From contig CAYRBJ010000002.1 in assembly GCA_964422615.1 (NCBI GenBank), positions 62,001 through 126,000 on the forward strand: DNA of 64,000 nucleotides, written 5' to 3'. Below are positions 34,005 through 42,427 of this stretch, piece after piece (position 1 is the stretch's first letter; each line of letters opens with the position of its first letter). The notes beneath the pieces were generated by a model. That model had not been told where the DNA came from. It did not search any database and was given only the letters and a program-made list of their open reading frames with translations. This DNA comes from DATLWN01 sp964422615. GTDB taxonomy: Bacteria; Pseudomonadota; Zetaproteobacteria; Mariprofundales; Mariprofundaceae. Both the position numbers and the translations under genes were made by a program.

Positions 34005-35183
34005 GTGCTCAAAGGGAAGATGGTCATTGGACAATCCGGCGGGCCGACGGTGGTGATCAACCAGTCACTGGTCGGCGCGGTCTTGGCGGCGAGAAAAAGA
34101 GCGGAGATCACCGGCATCCTCGGGGCGTGTCACGGCATCGCCGGCATCATGAACGAGGATTTTGTCGATCTGACCACGCAGTCAAAAGGGCAGTTGGAGC
34201 GTGTGGCCAACACGCCGGCCGCGGCTCTGGGCTCGGTACGCCTGAAGCCCGGCAAGGCCGAATGCGAGAAGGTTTTCTCGGTATTCCGCAAGTACGATGT
34301 GCGCTACTTCTTCTACATCGGGGGCAACGATTCGGCCGAGACCGCCAGCATCATCGCCGACATGGCCAAGTCGTCGCAGTACGATTTCTGCACCGTGCAT
34401 ATTCCGAAGACCATCGACAACGACCTGAAGGTTACCGATCACTGTCCGGGATTCGCCTCGGCGGCACGCTTCGTGGCCCTGGCCTTCATGGGCGACGATC
34501 GTGACAACCGCGCCCTGGCCGGCGTAAAAATCAATGTGGTCATGGGGCGTAACGCCGGTTTCCTCACCGCTGCCTCGGCCCTGGCCAGGCAGGACGACGA
34601 CGACGGGCCACACCTGATCTATCTGCCGGAGCGTCCGTTCGACCGCGAGAAGTTCAAGGCGGACGTGAAGAAGATATACGGGAAACTCGGCCGCTGCGTG
34701 ATCGCGGTGTCCGAGGGTGTGGCCGATGCCGACGGGCAGCCGATCGTCAGCACCGGTGAAAAGGATTCGCACGGAAATGTGCAGCTCTCGGGCACCGGGG
34801 CACTCGGCGATACGCTGGCAGCGCTGGTCAAGGAGGCCTTTGCCGGAGAGAAGGTGCGCGTGCGCGCCGATACCTTCGGCTATCTGCAACGGAGCTTCCC
34901 CACCATCGTCTCCGAGGTGGATGCCGAGGAGGCACGCATGGTCGGCAAATTCGCGGTCAGGCATGCCGTCAAAAGCAGGGACAACGGCTCGGTGGCCATC
35001 CGGCGGTTGAAGGACAAACCCTATGAAAGTACCTGTTTCATCACACCGCTTCACTCGGTGGCGCGCGAGGCCACGCATATGAAGGATGCGTTCATCAATG
35101 CCGCCGGTAACGACATCACCAAGGCCTGGCTGGACTATGTGCGCCCTCTGGTCGGCAAACTGCCGAAGATGGGCCGTTTATGA
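34005..35183 (+). CDS. pfp: pyrophosphate-type 6-phosphofructokinase
   Basis: Reversible phosphofructokinase of 392 aa. The phosphoryl-donor loop reads GGNDS with D109 where ATP enzymes have glycine, and PKTIDND has K135 where ATP enzymes have glycine. Both residues are hallmarks of PPi dependence. In the reverse direction the enzyme makes PPi from fructose- (or sedoheptulose-) bisphosphate and phosphate, bypassing or sparing GlpX. Translation starts at a GTG with GGGAGG upstream. It is divergent from the phosphatase gene beside the carbon operon. Confidence 0.92.
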   Translation: MLKGKMVIGQSGGPTVVINQSLVGAVLAARKRAEITGILGACHGIAGIMNEDFVDLTTQSKGQLERVANTPAAALGSVRLKPGKAECEKVFSVFRKYDVRYFFYIGGNDSAETASIIADMAKSSQYDFCTVHIPKTIDNDLKVTDHCPGFASAARFVALAFMGDDRDNRALAGVKINVVMGRNAGFLTAASALARQDDDDGPHLIYLPERPFDREKFKADVKKIYGKLGRCVIAVSEGVADADGQPIVSTGEKDSHGNVQLSGTGALGDTLAALVKEAFAGEKVRVRADTFGYLQRSFPTIVSEVDAEEARMVGKFAVRHAVKSRDNGSVAIRRLKDKPYESTCFITPLHSVAREATHMKDAFINAAGNDITKAWLDYVRPLVGKLPKMGRL

Positions 35184-35207
35184 TCTGATTTCGCGCGTTC
35201 GCCTGAT

Positions 35208-35236
35208 TTGACAATGCACATGCCGGCATCTATATC
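35208..35236 (+). promoter_or_regulatory. sigma70 promoter
   Basis: A perfect -35 TTGACA (35208-35213), a 17-base spacer and a -10-like TATATC (35231-35236). It lies about 57 bases ahead of the secreted-protein gene. Confidence 0.65.
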
Positions 35237-35292
35237 CCTGTCTCCTTCATGTTCTGGGGTCCGAGCATATTGCTCCCCCAAAGGAGGGTATG

Positions 35293-35670
35293 ATGAAACA
35301 GCTGAAGGTATATCTGTTTGTTTGTTCCATGTTTTTGCTGGTTCCCGTCTGCACCGCGCCGGCCATGGCCCAGGATATGGACACCCATGATGGCGTGATC
35401 ACGATCCTGTCTCCCAAGAACGGTGCCGTGCTGCACAGCGGTTCGAACATCAAGCTGAGCTACAATGTGCATCTGAGCCCGAGCGGCAATCACCTGCACA
35501 TCTATGTCGATGACCACGACCCGATCATTGATCGTGATGTCAGCAATTGCCCCTGCAGCATGACGCTGCCGCATCTTTCGCCGGGCAAGCATCGGGTGGC
35601 GGTGAAGGAGGCCATGGTCAACCATGTACTGACCGGTGTGCAGGCCATGGTGATGTTTACCGTCAAATAG
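35293..35670 (+). CDS. secreted periplasmic protein
   Basis: 125 aa with an N-terminal signal peptide and a probable cleavage after APAMA (residue 27). The mature part looks like a small beta-sandwich: ITILSPKNGAVLHSGSNIKL, repeated His (HLHIYVDDHD) and an NCPCS motif. The CxC and histidines could bind a metal, but this is speculation. I start at 35293, because GGAGG lies five bases before it; an ATG at 35290 is too close. It is followed 10 bases later by a membrane-protein gene. Confidence 0.8.
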   Translation: MKQLKVYLFVCSMFLLVPVCTAPAMAQDMDTHDGVITILSPKNGAVLHSGSNIKLSYNVHLSPSGNHLHIYVDDHDPIIDRDVSNCPCSMTLPHLSPGKHRVAVKEAMVNHVLTGVQAMVMFTVK

Positions 35671-35680
35671 ACGCACTATT

Positions 35681-36103
35681 GTGAGTTCCGCCAACCTGCA
35701 AAACCTGATCTATGCCCTGATCCAGGTCGTCCATAATTTTGGCGCCGTATTCGTGATCGGGTTGTCCGTCTACGGTATTGGCTGGTTGCGCCGGGAATTG
35801 CCGATACAGCGGCGGCTGGCCATGTGGCTGGCCGTCGCCTGGGCAGTCCAGGTGGCCGGCGGTGTCGCTTTCGGGGCGACGAGCTATTTCTTCTATGGGC
35901 ATTTTCCGGACATTCACGGCATTGCGGTCGATGCCCTGTCCGTCAAGATTGCCTGTGCCTCGGGCGGCTTGCTGATCTCGATCCTCTATTTCGAACTCGG
36001 CCCCAGGGGATGGTTCCGCAACTCCATCCCCGTCTGGGTGTTGTCGCTGGTGCTCGGCTGCACCGCCCTGACCGCTGCCGCCTTTCTACGCTGGTTTTCC
36101 TGA
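35681..36103 (+). CDS. four-helix integral membrane protein
   Basis: 140 aa with four hydrophobic segments (about 8-32, 46-68, 82-102 and 115-137). Histidines occur in helix 1 (VVHNFGAVF) and around the helix 2-3 loop (YGHFPDIHG), so a heme- or metal-binding membrane protein is possible. No family recognised. It starts at a GTG close behind the secreted-protein gene and is likely its operon partner. Confidence 0.72.
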   Translation: MSSANLQNLIYALIQVVHNFGAVFVIGLSVYGIGWLRRELPIQRRLAMWLAVAWAVQVAGGVAFGATSYFFYGHFPDIHGIAVDALSVKIACASGGLLISILYFELGPRGWFRNSIPVWVLSLVLGCTALTAAAFLRWFS

Positions 36104-36278
36104 AACAGATGTGATCACGGCCTGGCTGGATGAAATCCCGGCCAGACTGTACCATGGCGCATCCTGCTGTGCCGATGTCGTCAGCAGGACCGGGACGGCC
36201 ATGTGCCGAGGCTACCCATCCGGCAAATGGGAGCTGACTTGATCTGGGGGATCAAAGAACAAGCGGGGGGGAGGGATC

Positions 36279-37490
36279 ATGAACTCATCGAGTTCAGATG
36301 TGTTTTTTTTGACCATGGGTGCGGCCATGGTGTTGGCTATGCATGCCGGATTTGCCTTTCTGGAGGCGGGTACGGTACGCAAGAAGAACCAGGTCAATGC
36401 CCTGGTCAGGGTGCTGACCGACTTTGGTTTCGCCACTGTGGCCTATTTCTTTATCGGATTCACCGTGGCCTACGGCGTGGACTTTTTTGCCCCGGTCGCC
36501 AAGCTGAATGTGCTGAAAGGCGGCAGTCACGGCTACGAGCTGGTGCACTTCTTCTTTCTGCTGACCTTTGCCGCGGCCGTGCCGGCGATCATCTCCGGCG
36601 GCATAACCGAGCGCATCCGTTTCTGGCCGAATGTACTGGCGACCACCATTCTGGTGGGTTTGATCTATCCGTTTTACGAAGGCTTGGCATGGAACGGTAA
36701 TTTTGGGTTCCAGCACTGGCTGAAAGGTGAGTTCGGCGCTCCCTTCCATGATTTCGCCGGTTCGGTGGTCGTGCACGCCATGGGCGGATTCCTGGCGCTC
36801 GGGGCCGTCGTCATGCTGGGGGCGCGCAAGGGGCGCTACGGGCCTGCCGGCCGGGTCAATGCCATCCTGCCGTCCAGCATCCCCTTTCTGGCCCTGGGTT
36901 CGTGGATTCTCTGCGTCGGCTGGTTCGGGTTCAACGTGATGAGCGCCGGCAGGGTCGATGCCGTGTCCGGGCTCGTGGCCCTGAATTCGCTGCTGGCCAT
37001 GGTCGGAGGGTTGCTGGCCGCCCTGGTGGCAGGGCGCAACGATCCGGGCTTCGTACACAACGGTGCCCTGGCTGGGCTGGTGGCCATCTGTGCCGGTTCC
37101 GATCTTGTCCACCCCATCGGGGCGCTGGTGATTGGCGCGGTGGCCGGTGCGGCCTTCGTCTATGGTTTCGAGTTGGTTCAGAGTCGTCTGAAGCTGGATG
37201 ATGTGCTGGGGGTGGTGCCGCTGCACGGCGGTGCCGGTATCTGGGGCGGCATCGCCGCCGGCATTTTTGGCCAGACCTCTTTGGGAGGAGCCGGCGGTGT
37301 CAGCTTCATGTCGCAACTGATCGGTACCCTGACCGGCCTGGCCATCGCGGTTGGTGGCGGTTTCCTCGTTTTCGGTCTATTACAGGCCACGATCGGTATC
37401 CGTCTGAACGAAGAGGATGAACACCGCGGCGCCGATCTTTCCATCCACCAGATCTCCGCCTATCCCGAAGACGATATGAGCCAGCTGTAG
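36279..37490 (+). CDS. amt: ammonium transporter
   Basis: Amt/Rh-family channel for ammonium, 403 aa with eleven predicted helices. Recognised segments are FAFLEAGTVRKKNQVN near residue 25, FHDFAGSVVVHAMGG and GWFGFN around 155-220, and PLHGGAGIWGG near 313 with the paired pore histidine. No glnK regulator is adjacent, which is unusual for amt, and a long C-terminal tail ends in DMSQL. The 175-bp leader has no promoter I would call with confidence. Confidence 0.93.
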   Translation: MNSSSSDVFFLTMGAAMVLAMHAGFAFLEAGTVRKKNQVNALVRVLTDFGFATVAYFFIGFTVAYGVDFFAPVAKLNVLKGGSHGYELVHFFFLLTFAAAVPAIISGGITERIRFWPNVLATTILVGLIYPFYEGLAWNGNFGFQHWLKGEFGAPFHDFAGSVVVHAMGGFLALGAVVMLGARKGRYGPAGRVNAILPSSIPFLALGSWILCVGWFGFNVMSAGRVDAVSGLVALNSLLAMVGGLLAALVAGRNDPGFVHNGALAGLVAICAGSDLVHPIGALVIGAVAGAAFVYGFELVQSRLKLDDVLGVVPLHGGAGIWGGIAAGIFGQTSLGGAGGVSFMSQLIGTLTGLAIAVGGGFLVFGLLQATIGIRLNEEDEHRGADLSIHQISAYPEDDMSQL

Positions 37491-37501
37491 GAGCGGCCTG
37501 G

Positions 37502-38209
37502 CTACGTCCCTGCGCGGGATTTGCACAGGGCAAGCCAGGCCTGCACCAACGTATCGCAGAAGGCATGCATGGGTGCGATCCGCGTCAGGTGGTGGCGGAT
37601 TTCCCGGATACCCTCGGGGCCCAGATGGCGGCGCTCATCGTCGCCGGCCCCGATCCATCTCTCGATCACCGATTCGTCAACCTCGGCATGGAACTGCAGT
37701 CCGTACTGGCAACTGCCGAGGCGGAAGGCCTGGTTCGGTACGTTCGGGTGATGGGCGAGCAGCATGGCCCCGGGTGGCAGCGAGAAGGTTTCCCCATGCC
37801 ATTGGATGATCTGCAGGCCGGCATCGGGCAGGGCGGAGAACAGGGGATCCTCGCCGGAGGCCGGTGTCGGGAATACCGGGTACCAGCCCAGCTCCCACAC
37901 GGGGGAGCGCGTGATGTGCGCCTGGCCAGCCTTGGCCAGCAATTGTGCTCCGAGGCAGATGCCGAGCACGGGAAAGTCCTCGGCGATGGCCAGCCGCAGC
38001 AGTTCCAGTTCGTTCCGGATATACGGAAGTTCATCGTTGGCCGACTGGGGGCCGCCCATGACGATCAGCCCGTGATATCCAGACAGCGATTCCGGCACCG
38101 GCATTTGCTCCACATGGCAGAAGTCGATGACATGATCTGCCTGCGACAGCGCATCGGCCAGCCTGGCCGGCGGTTCGATATTCTTATGCTGCAGGACCAG
38201 GAATTTCAT
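37502..38209 (-). CDS. class I glutamine amidotransferase-like protein
   Basis: 235-aa stand-alone GATase1 domain. The nucleophile C85 is in GICLGAQLLA, the oxyanion region in MGGPQSAND, and the His/Glu pair in QFHAEVDE. Homologues are often annotated as GMP synthase-like. The substrate is unknown. The ATG at 38209 lies only five bases from a 160-bp inverted-repeat element, so its leader is supplied by that element and has no clear ribosome-binding site. Confidence 0.83.
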   Translation of the reverse strand: MKFLVLQHKNIEPPARLADALSQADHVIDFCHVEQMPVPESLSGYHGLIVMGGPQSANDELPYIRNELELLRLAIAEDFPVLGICLGAQLLAKAGQAHITRSPVWELGWYPVFPTPASGEDPLFSALPDAGLQIIQWHGETFSLPPGAMLLAHHPNVPNQAFRLGSCQYGLQFHAEVDESVIERWIGAGDDERRHLGPEGIREIRHHLTRIAPMHAFCDTLVQAWLALCKSRAGT

Positions 38210-38214
38210 CGATA

Positions 38215-38374
38215 GGGCCCGTTCACACAAAAGCCAAGCGCAGCGACGAGGCGATTTTTAAACGATGCTGCGTTACTCGTCTTTCATTTGGATGCACCAA
38301 ACTTCGCTCCTCTTGCCTTGCCTGACCATATTTCTGGCAGCAGCGCTTCGTTCGGATTTTGTGTGAACGGACCC
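38215..38374. mobile_element. 160-bp element with terminal inverted repeats (MITE-like)
   Basis: The left end GGGCCCGTTCACACAAAA (38215-38232) and the right end TTTTGTGTGAACGGACCC (38357-38374) are inverted copies with one mismatch in 18. Both ends are flanked by TA, as for elements using IS630/mariner-type TA targets, although TA is palindromic and may just extend the repeat. The interior has no coding capacity and shows weaker partial pairing (GCGACGAG with ACTCGTC). It fills the divergent spacer between the amidotransferase and the TrpD2-like gene. Confidence 0.65.
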
Positions 38375-38404
38375 TAGCTTAACAACGCCGGGCCGTGGTA
38401 CAAC

Positions 38405-39376
38405 ATGGGCATGCCGATGGATGCAAAGGCGGTGGCCGCATTGCTGCGCCGGGTGGCGCGAGGCAGGCATGGCCATGAACATCTGAGTATGGACGAGGCC
38501 GAGGGTATCCTCGCCGCCCTGCTCGAACCGGATGCCGATCCGCTGCAGTTGGGAGCATTTTTGATCGCCCAGCGCATGAAGGGGGAAACGGCGCCGGAGC
38601 TGGCCGGCTTCGTGCGCGCGGCCCGAAACAGGGTCACGGGATACGGGCATATCCGGGCGGCGGATGGCTGCGTCGATCTGCCTTGTTATGCCGGCAAGCG
38701 CCGCGCCGCCCCCATGCACCTGGCGGCGGCGCTCGAGGCCCGCGATGCTGGAATCCCCATATTTGTGCATGGTGTAGCGCACATCGAGGGGCGACTCAGC
38801 GCCTGGCAGGCGCTCGCAGCCGCCGGCGTGGCCCGGGCAGGGAGCCTCGAGCAGGCGCAGGCGGTGCTGCGGCGCGACGGCATCGTCTATGCCGATCTGG
38901 CCGAGCTGTGTCCGGCGCTGTTCCACATTTACGGCCTGCGTCCGAAGCTCGGCGTGCGCTCGTTCGCCCATACAGTGGCGCGCCTGCTCAATCCGCTTGG
39001 CTGTGCGGGGCAGCTGAACGGCTGTTTCCATACCCCCTATGCCGACAGGATGGCCGGCGCCAATGCGCTGCTCGGTCAGGCGCATTCGCTGATCTTCATG
39101 GGCGCGGAGGGCGAGCCCGAGCTGTATGCCGAGCGGCAGAAGCTGGTGGCCATGCAGCGCGGCGATGATATCCGCCTGCTCGACCTGCCCGATAGCGGTT
39201 GCGATCCGTACCCGAAGCAGAGGAGCGGGGCGGAGGCCATGGCGGCGCGTTTCGCGGCTATACTGAACGGGGAGATGGATGCGCGCGAAACGGCAACGTT
39301 GGCACGCATGCGCGCTGCCTTCCGCTGGGCCGCCGGCGGCGAGCTGCCGGCAGACTGGGTGATCATGGAGGTATGA
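38405..39376 (+). CDS. TrpD2/YbiB-like anthranilate phosphoribosyltransferase paralogue
   Basis: 323 aa related to the TrpD2 (YbiB) group of the phosphoribosyltransferase family: helical N-terminal domain with GAFLIAQRMKGET, an alpha/beta domain with LPCYAGKRRAAP, and LGVRSFAHTVARLLNPLG. Characterised members bind nucleic acid rather than acting as TrpD; the role here is open. No trp genes are nearby. Two further ATG codons lie within the first few residues. Its end overlaps the first possible start of the DJ-1-like gene. Confidence 0.78.
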   Translation: MGMPMDAKAVAALLRRVARGRHGHEHLSMDEAEGILAALLEPDADPLQLGAFLIAQRMKGETAPELAGFVRAARNRVTGYGHIRAADGCVDLPCYAGKRRAAPMHLAAALEARDAGIPIFVHGVAHIEGRLSAWQALAAAGVARAGSLEQAQAVLRRDGIVYADLAELCPALFHIYGLRPKLGVRSFAHTVARLLNPLGCAGQLNGCFHTPYADRMAGANALLGQAHSLIFMGAEGEPELYAERQKLVAMQRGDDIRLLDLPDSGCDPYPKQRSGAEAMAARFAAILNGEMDARETATLARMRAAFRWAAGGELPADWVIMEV

Positions 39377-39378
39377 CA

Positions 39379-39936
39379 ATGGCAAGGGTACTGGTTCCGT
39401 TCACCAGGGGGGTGGAGGAGATCGAATGCATTGCCGTGGTCGATATCCTGCGCCGGGCCGGCGTCGAGGTGTGCTTGGCCAGTCTCGACGGCAGGCCAGT
39501 GACCGGGCGCTCCGCCATCACCATCCAGCCCGATGCGCCACTTGCCGAGGTGATCAATGATGCCTGGGATATGGTGGTATTGCCTGGCGGTCTTCCGAAT
39601 GCGCATCTGCTGCGCGACGATGCCAACGTCAAGGCGGTCGTGACCCGACTACGTGAACAGCAGAAGCCGGTGGCGGCGATCTGTGCGGCCCCGACGGCGC
39701 TGGCCGCCTACGGCGTGCTGGATGGCCGGCGTGTCACCTCCCATCCGGGGGTGGCCGACGAGGTGCGCACGCGGGCACCGGCGGCCGTCTATGTCGACGA
39801 GGCCGTGGTCGAGGACGACTTTCTGACCACCAGTCGCGGTGCCGGCACGGCCGTTGAATTCGCCCTGCGCCTCGTCGCCCGCCTGTGCGGCGAAGACAAG
39901 GCGAGTGAGGTGAGGACAGCCATCGTCGCCCCGTGA
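39379..39936 (+). CDS. DJ-1/PfpI family protein
   Basis: 185 aa. GVEEIEC gives the conserved glutamate at 14, and AAICAAPTALA the reactive cysteine C102 of the DJ-1/YajL group, linked to oxidative stress or deglycation. The GGAGG at 39366 favours the ATG at 39379; an ATG at 39373 overlaps the previous stop (ATGA). It is coupled to the TrpD2-like gene. Confidence 0.87.
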   Translation: MARVLVPFTRGVEEIECIAVVDILRRAGVEVCLASLDGRPVTGRSAITIQPDAPLAEVINDAWDMVVLPGGLPNAHLLRDDANVKAVVTRLREQQKPVAAICAAPTALAAYGVLDGRRVTSHPGVADEVRTRAPAAVYVDEAVVEDDFLTTSRGAGTAVEFALRLVARLCGEDKASEVRTAIVAP

Positions 39937-40121
39937 GAGGCGCGATTCCATCTCCAATTCGGCACTTTGGGTTCTTTGTTTGCATCCCGTTTGGGACGCC
40001 GGATGATCCCGCCATGCCTTGCACTGCGTGCCTCAATCAACTTCAATCCTTGACGAGCGCATTCATGAATCTTCCGAGCCCTGTCGCGCCATAGGGCCAG
40101 TCATTCACCCAGGAGGAGCCC

Positions 40122-40577
40122 ATGCACGAGCAAGACAATGCCAACGTAATCACCATCCTCAACCGCATTTTGGAAATGGAACTGGCAGGCGTTGTGCGCT
40201 ATACGCACTACTCTCTGATGGTCTTCGGCTATAGCCGCATCCCGATCATCTCCTGGCTGCGGGACAATGCCAGCGAAAGCCTGGATCACGCGCAGCGCGC
40301 GGGCGAAATGATTACCCTGCTAGGTGGCCATCCGTCGCTGCAGATTGGGCCGCTGCTGGAAACGGAAAAACACGACATCGGGGATATCCTGCGCGAGAGC
40401 TTCGAACACGAGAAAGCAGCGGTGTTGCTCTACCACGAACTGTTGAAAACCGCGGAGGGCAAATCCGTGCTCATTGAGGAATATGCTCGGGAGATGGTCG
40501 CCACGGAAGAAATGGACCTCGACGAGATCAACAAGATGCTGCGAAAACCCGGAGATATCGAAAGCTTCAAGGGCTGA
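40122..40577 (+). CDS. ferritin-like/bacterioferritin-like protein
   Basis: 151-aa predicted four-helix bundle of the ferritin-like superfamily: LNRILEMELAGVVRYTHY in helix A, NASESLDHAQRAGEMI in helix B, SFEHEKAAVLLYHELL in helix C and ATEEMDLDEINKML in helix D. These carry candidate diiron ligands. The helix-D ending EEMD differs from the ExxH pattern of E. coli Bfr, so cage assembly and ferroxidase activity are not assured. AGGAGGAG precedes the ATG. The 258 bases after it hold no gene I can support. Iron storage or detoxification is the likely role. Confidence 0.8.
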   Translation: MHEQDNANVITILNRILEMELAGVVRYTHYSLMVFGYSRIPIISWLRDNASESLDHAQRAGEMITLLGGHPSLQIGPLLETEKHDIGDILRESFEHEKAAVLLYHELLKTAEGKSVLIEEYAREMVATEEMDLDEINKMLRKPGDIESFKG

Positions 40578-40835
40578 TACCCATAGGACAACGAGTATTG
40601 TGCCCAGCATTTGCTTTCAGGACCTACGGCCCGATGCAGACCTACTGAGCCCGAGCCGCGACTTGCGTATTGATGCAAACAGTGGCGATAGCAAAAGCAG
40701 CGACACGATATGAAGGGTCTTCATAAGATAATCACCCTACCCACGTTGACGATTCTTAAATGCACAGCAGATACGAATAGAGCGTAGCAGGCATGCATCC
40801 ATGACATTTGGCTGCGAATCCATAACATACGGCGC

Positions 40836-41543
40836 ATGCGTTTGAGCCGTGAATTCAGGGACCAGCATATCCAGCACGAGATGCGCACCTTCGGGCGCAA
40901 GAACGGCTATGTGACCACGGGCCAGGAGGCACGGCTGGCCAAGTGGCTGCCGCGCATCGGCCTGCCCAAGGACAGAGCCCTGGCCGAGGCCGATATCCCG
41001 GAAGGGGCGCCGGTGGTGCTGGAAATCGGCTTCGGCAACGGCGATTTCCTGGTGCACCTGGCCCAGACGCATCCGGACTGGTACCTCGTCGGGGTGGAGA
41101 TCTACCTGCCGGGCGTGGCCAAGGCGGTGGGCCGGCTGGCGGAGGCCGGGGTCATCGAGCGCTGCCGCATCTCCCAGCTCCCAGCCCAGGTGGTGCTGCA
41201 ACAGCAGATTGGCGAGAGGCAGCTAGACGGCGTGTTCATCAACCATCCGGATCCGTGGCCGAAGGCGAAGCATGTCAAGCGCCGGCTGATCCAGAAGGAT
41301 TTTGCCATGCTGCTGGCATCGCGCCTGAAGCCGGGCGGATTCATGAAGCTGGCCAGCGACAAGCCCGACCTTGCCGAGTGGATGCGCGACATCCTCGATG
41401 CCACGCCGGGACTGCGCAATGTCGCGGGCCGGGGCCTGTTTGCGCCACGCGATGTCGAGCGTCCCTATACCAAGTTCGAGCAGCGCGGCCTGCGCGAGGG
41501 GCGCCACAGCTATTTTCTGCATTATGTCCGGGAGGATGCATGA
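40836..41543 (+). CDS. trmB: tRNA (guanine-46-N7)-methyltransferase
   Basis: Methylates G46 in the variable loop of tRNAs. 235 aa, with LEIGFGNGDFLVHLA as SAM motif I near residue 62, GVEIYLPGV, and the signature INHPDPWPKAKHVKRR near 130. A weak ribosome-binding site precedes the ATG at 40836; an ATG at 40881 would cut 15 residues. It is first in an overlapping four-gene operon, with a 4-base overlap to the next gene. Confidence 0.93.
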   Translation: MRLSREFRDQHIQHEMRTFGRKNGYVTTGQEARLAKWLPRIGLPKDRALAEADIPEGAPVVLEIGFGNGDFLVHLAQTHPDWYLVGVEIYLPGVAKAVGRLAEAGVIERCRISQLPAQVVLQQQIGERQLDGVFINHPDPWPKAKHVKRRLIQKDFAMLLASRLKPGGFMKLASDKPDLAEWMRDILDATPGLRNVAGRGLFAPRDVERPYTKFEQRGLREGRHSYFLHYVREDA

Positions 41544-42427
41544 GCCTGAAGACCAACCGCGAACAACTGGTGATGACGGCGGTGCAGGGCACGGTATCGC
41601 CCGCCAACCAGTGGGCTCCGTTCGAGGTGGGGGCCAACGGCGAGGTGTTCGCCTGGCCATCCACCGGCGGCATCACCTACAACGTCAAGGTCGGCGATTC
41701 GGTGTTCGGCTGGGCCGGTGAGCACATCGAACCCGGCGTGTCGGCCACGCTCAAACACGCGAACAAGAAGGCGGAGGCCGGCTTCCAGTTCCTGTCCTGC
41801 TGCGGCAACGAGGCGCGCGTTATTTCCGGCGATGCAAAGGGTGAGGCGGGCACGGTGATCGGGCATCACGGCGGGGTGGAGCACCTGATGCTCGATTTCC
41901 CCGATGCCATCCTGGACAGGCTGACCTGCGACGACAAGTTTCTGATCCGTGGCTACGGCCAGGGCCTGCGCCTCGTCGATTACCCGGATGTGCACATCTA
42001 CAACCTCGATCCGGGCCTGTTAGAGGGCTGGGGCCTGCACGAGCAGGGCGATGGCTCGCTGGCCGTACCCGTGCACGTGGTGGTGCCTGGGCATGCCATG
42101 GGCTCGGGCATCGGTTCGTTGTCGGTGACCACCGGCGACTACGATATCCTGTGCCATGACGAGGAAACGGTGCGCGAATATGGCCTGGATCGCCTGCGCT
42201 TCGGGGATTTCGTGGCGGTGCTCGACCATGACAACCGCTACGGGCGCACCTACCGCAAGGGGGCGATTACCATCGGCGTGGTCATCCATTCCGATTCACC
42301 ACTGGCCGGCCATGGTCCCGGCATGATGACGTTGATGAGCAGCAGCACACCGGGCCGTCTGGTACCCGTGCTGGAGGAGAATGCCAATGTCGGATCGGTT
42401 CTGGGCCTGGGGCGCTTTGCCGCATAG
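41540..42427 (+). CDS. DUF4438-like protein
   Basis: 295 aa with the features of DUF4438: NQWAPFEVGANGEVFAWPSTGGITYN near the start, GVEHLMLDF, GYGQGLRL, VPGHAMGSGIGS, and a late GYTYRKG-like segment (RYGRTYRKGAIT). It is soluble, with no signal peptide; the function is unknown. The ATG overlaps the trmB stop (ATGA) with GGAGG upstream. The longer open frame starting at 40943 is only a shadow of trmB. Confidence 0.8.
   Translation: MSLKTNREQLVMTAVQGTVSPANQWAPFEVGANGEVFAWPSTGGITYNVKVGDSVFGWAGEHIEPGVSATLKHANKKAEAGFQFLSCCGNEARVISGDAKGEAGTVIGHHGGVEHLMLDFPDAILDRLTCDDKFLIRGYGQGLRLVDYPDVHIYNLDPGLLEGWGLHEQGDGSLAVPVHVVVPGHAMGSGIGSLSVTTGDYDILCHDEETVREYGLDRLRFGDFVAVLDHDNRYGRTYRKGAITIGVVIHSDSPLAGHGPGMMTLMSSSTPGRLVPVLEENANVGSVLGLGRFAA

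Noticed and set aside
36165..36185. Sigma54-like GG...GC upstream of amt
   Set aside because: The spacing between GG and GC is not the required ten bases.
36294..37316. 340-codon open frame antisense to amt
   Set aside because: Low-complexity Gly/His/Gln-rich translation; amt has all family motifs.
40578..40835. Small open frames in the 258-bp spacer after the ferritin-like gene
   Set aside because: No ribosome-binding site, no domain, and the region continues a shadow frame of the ferritin gene.
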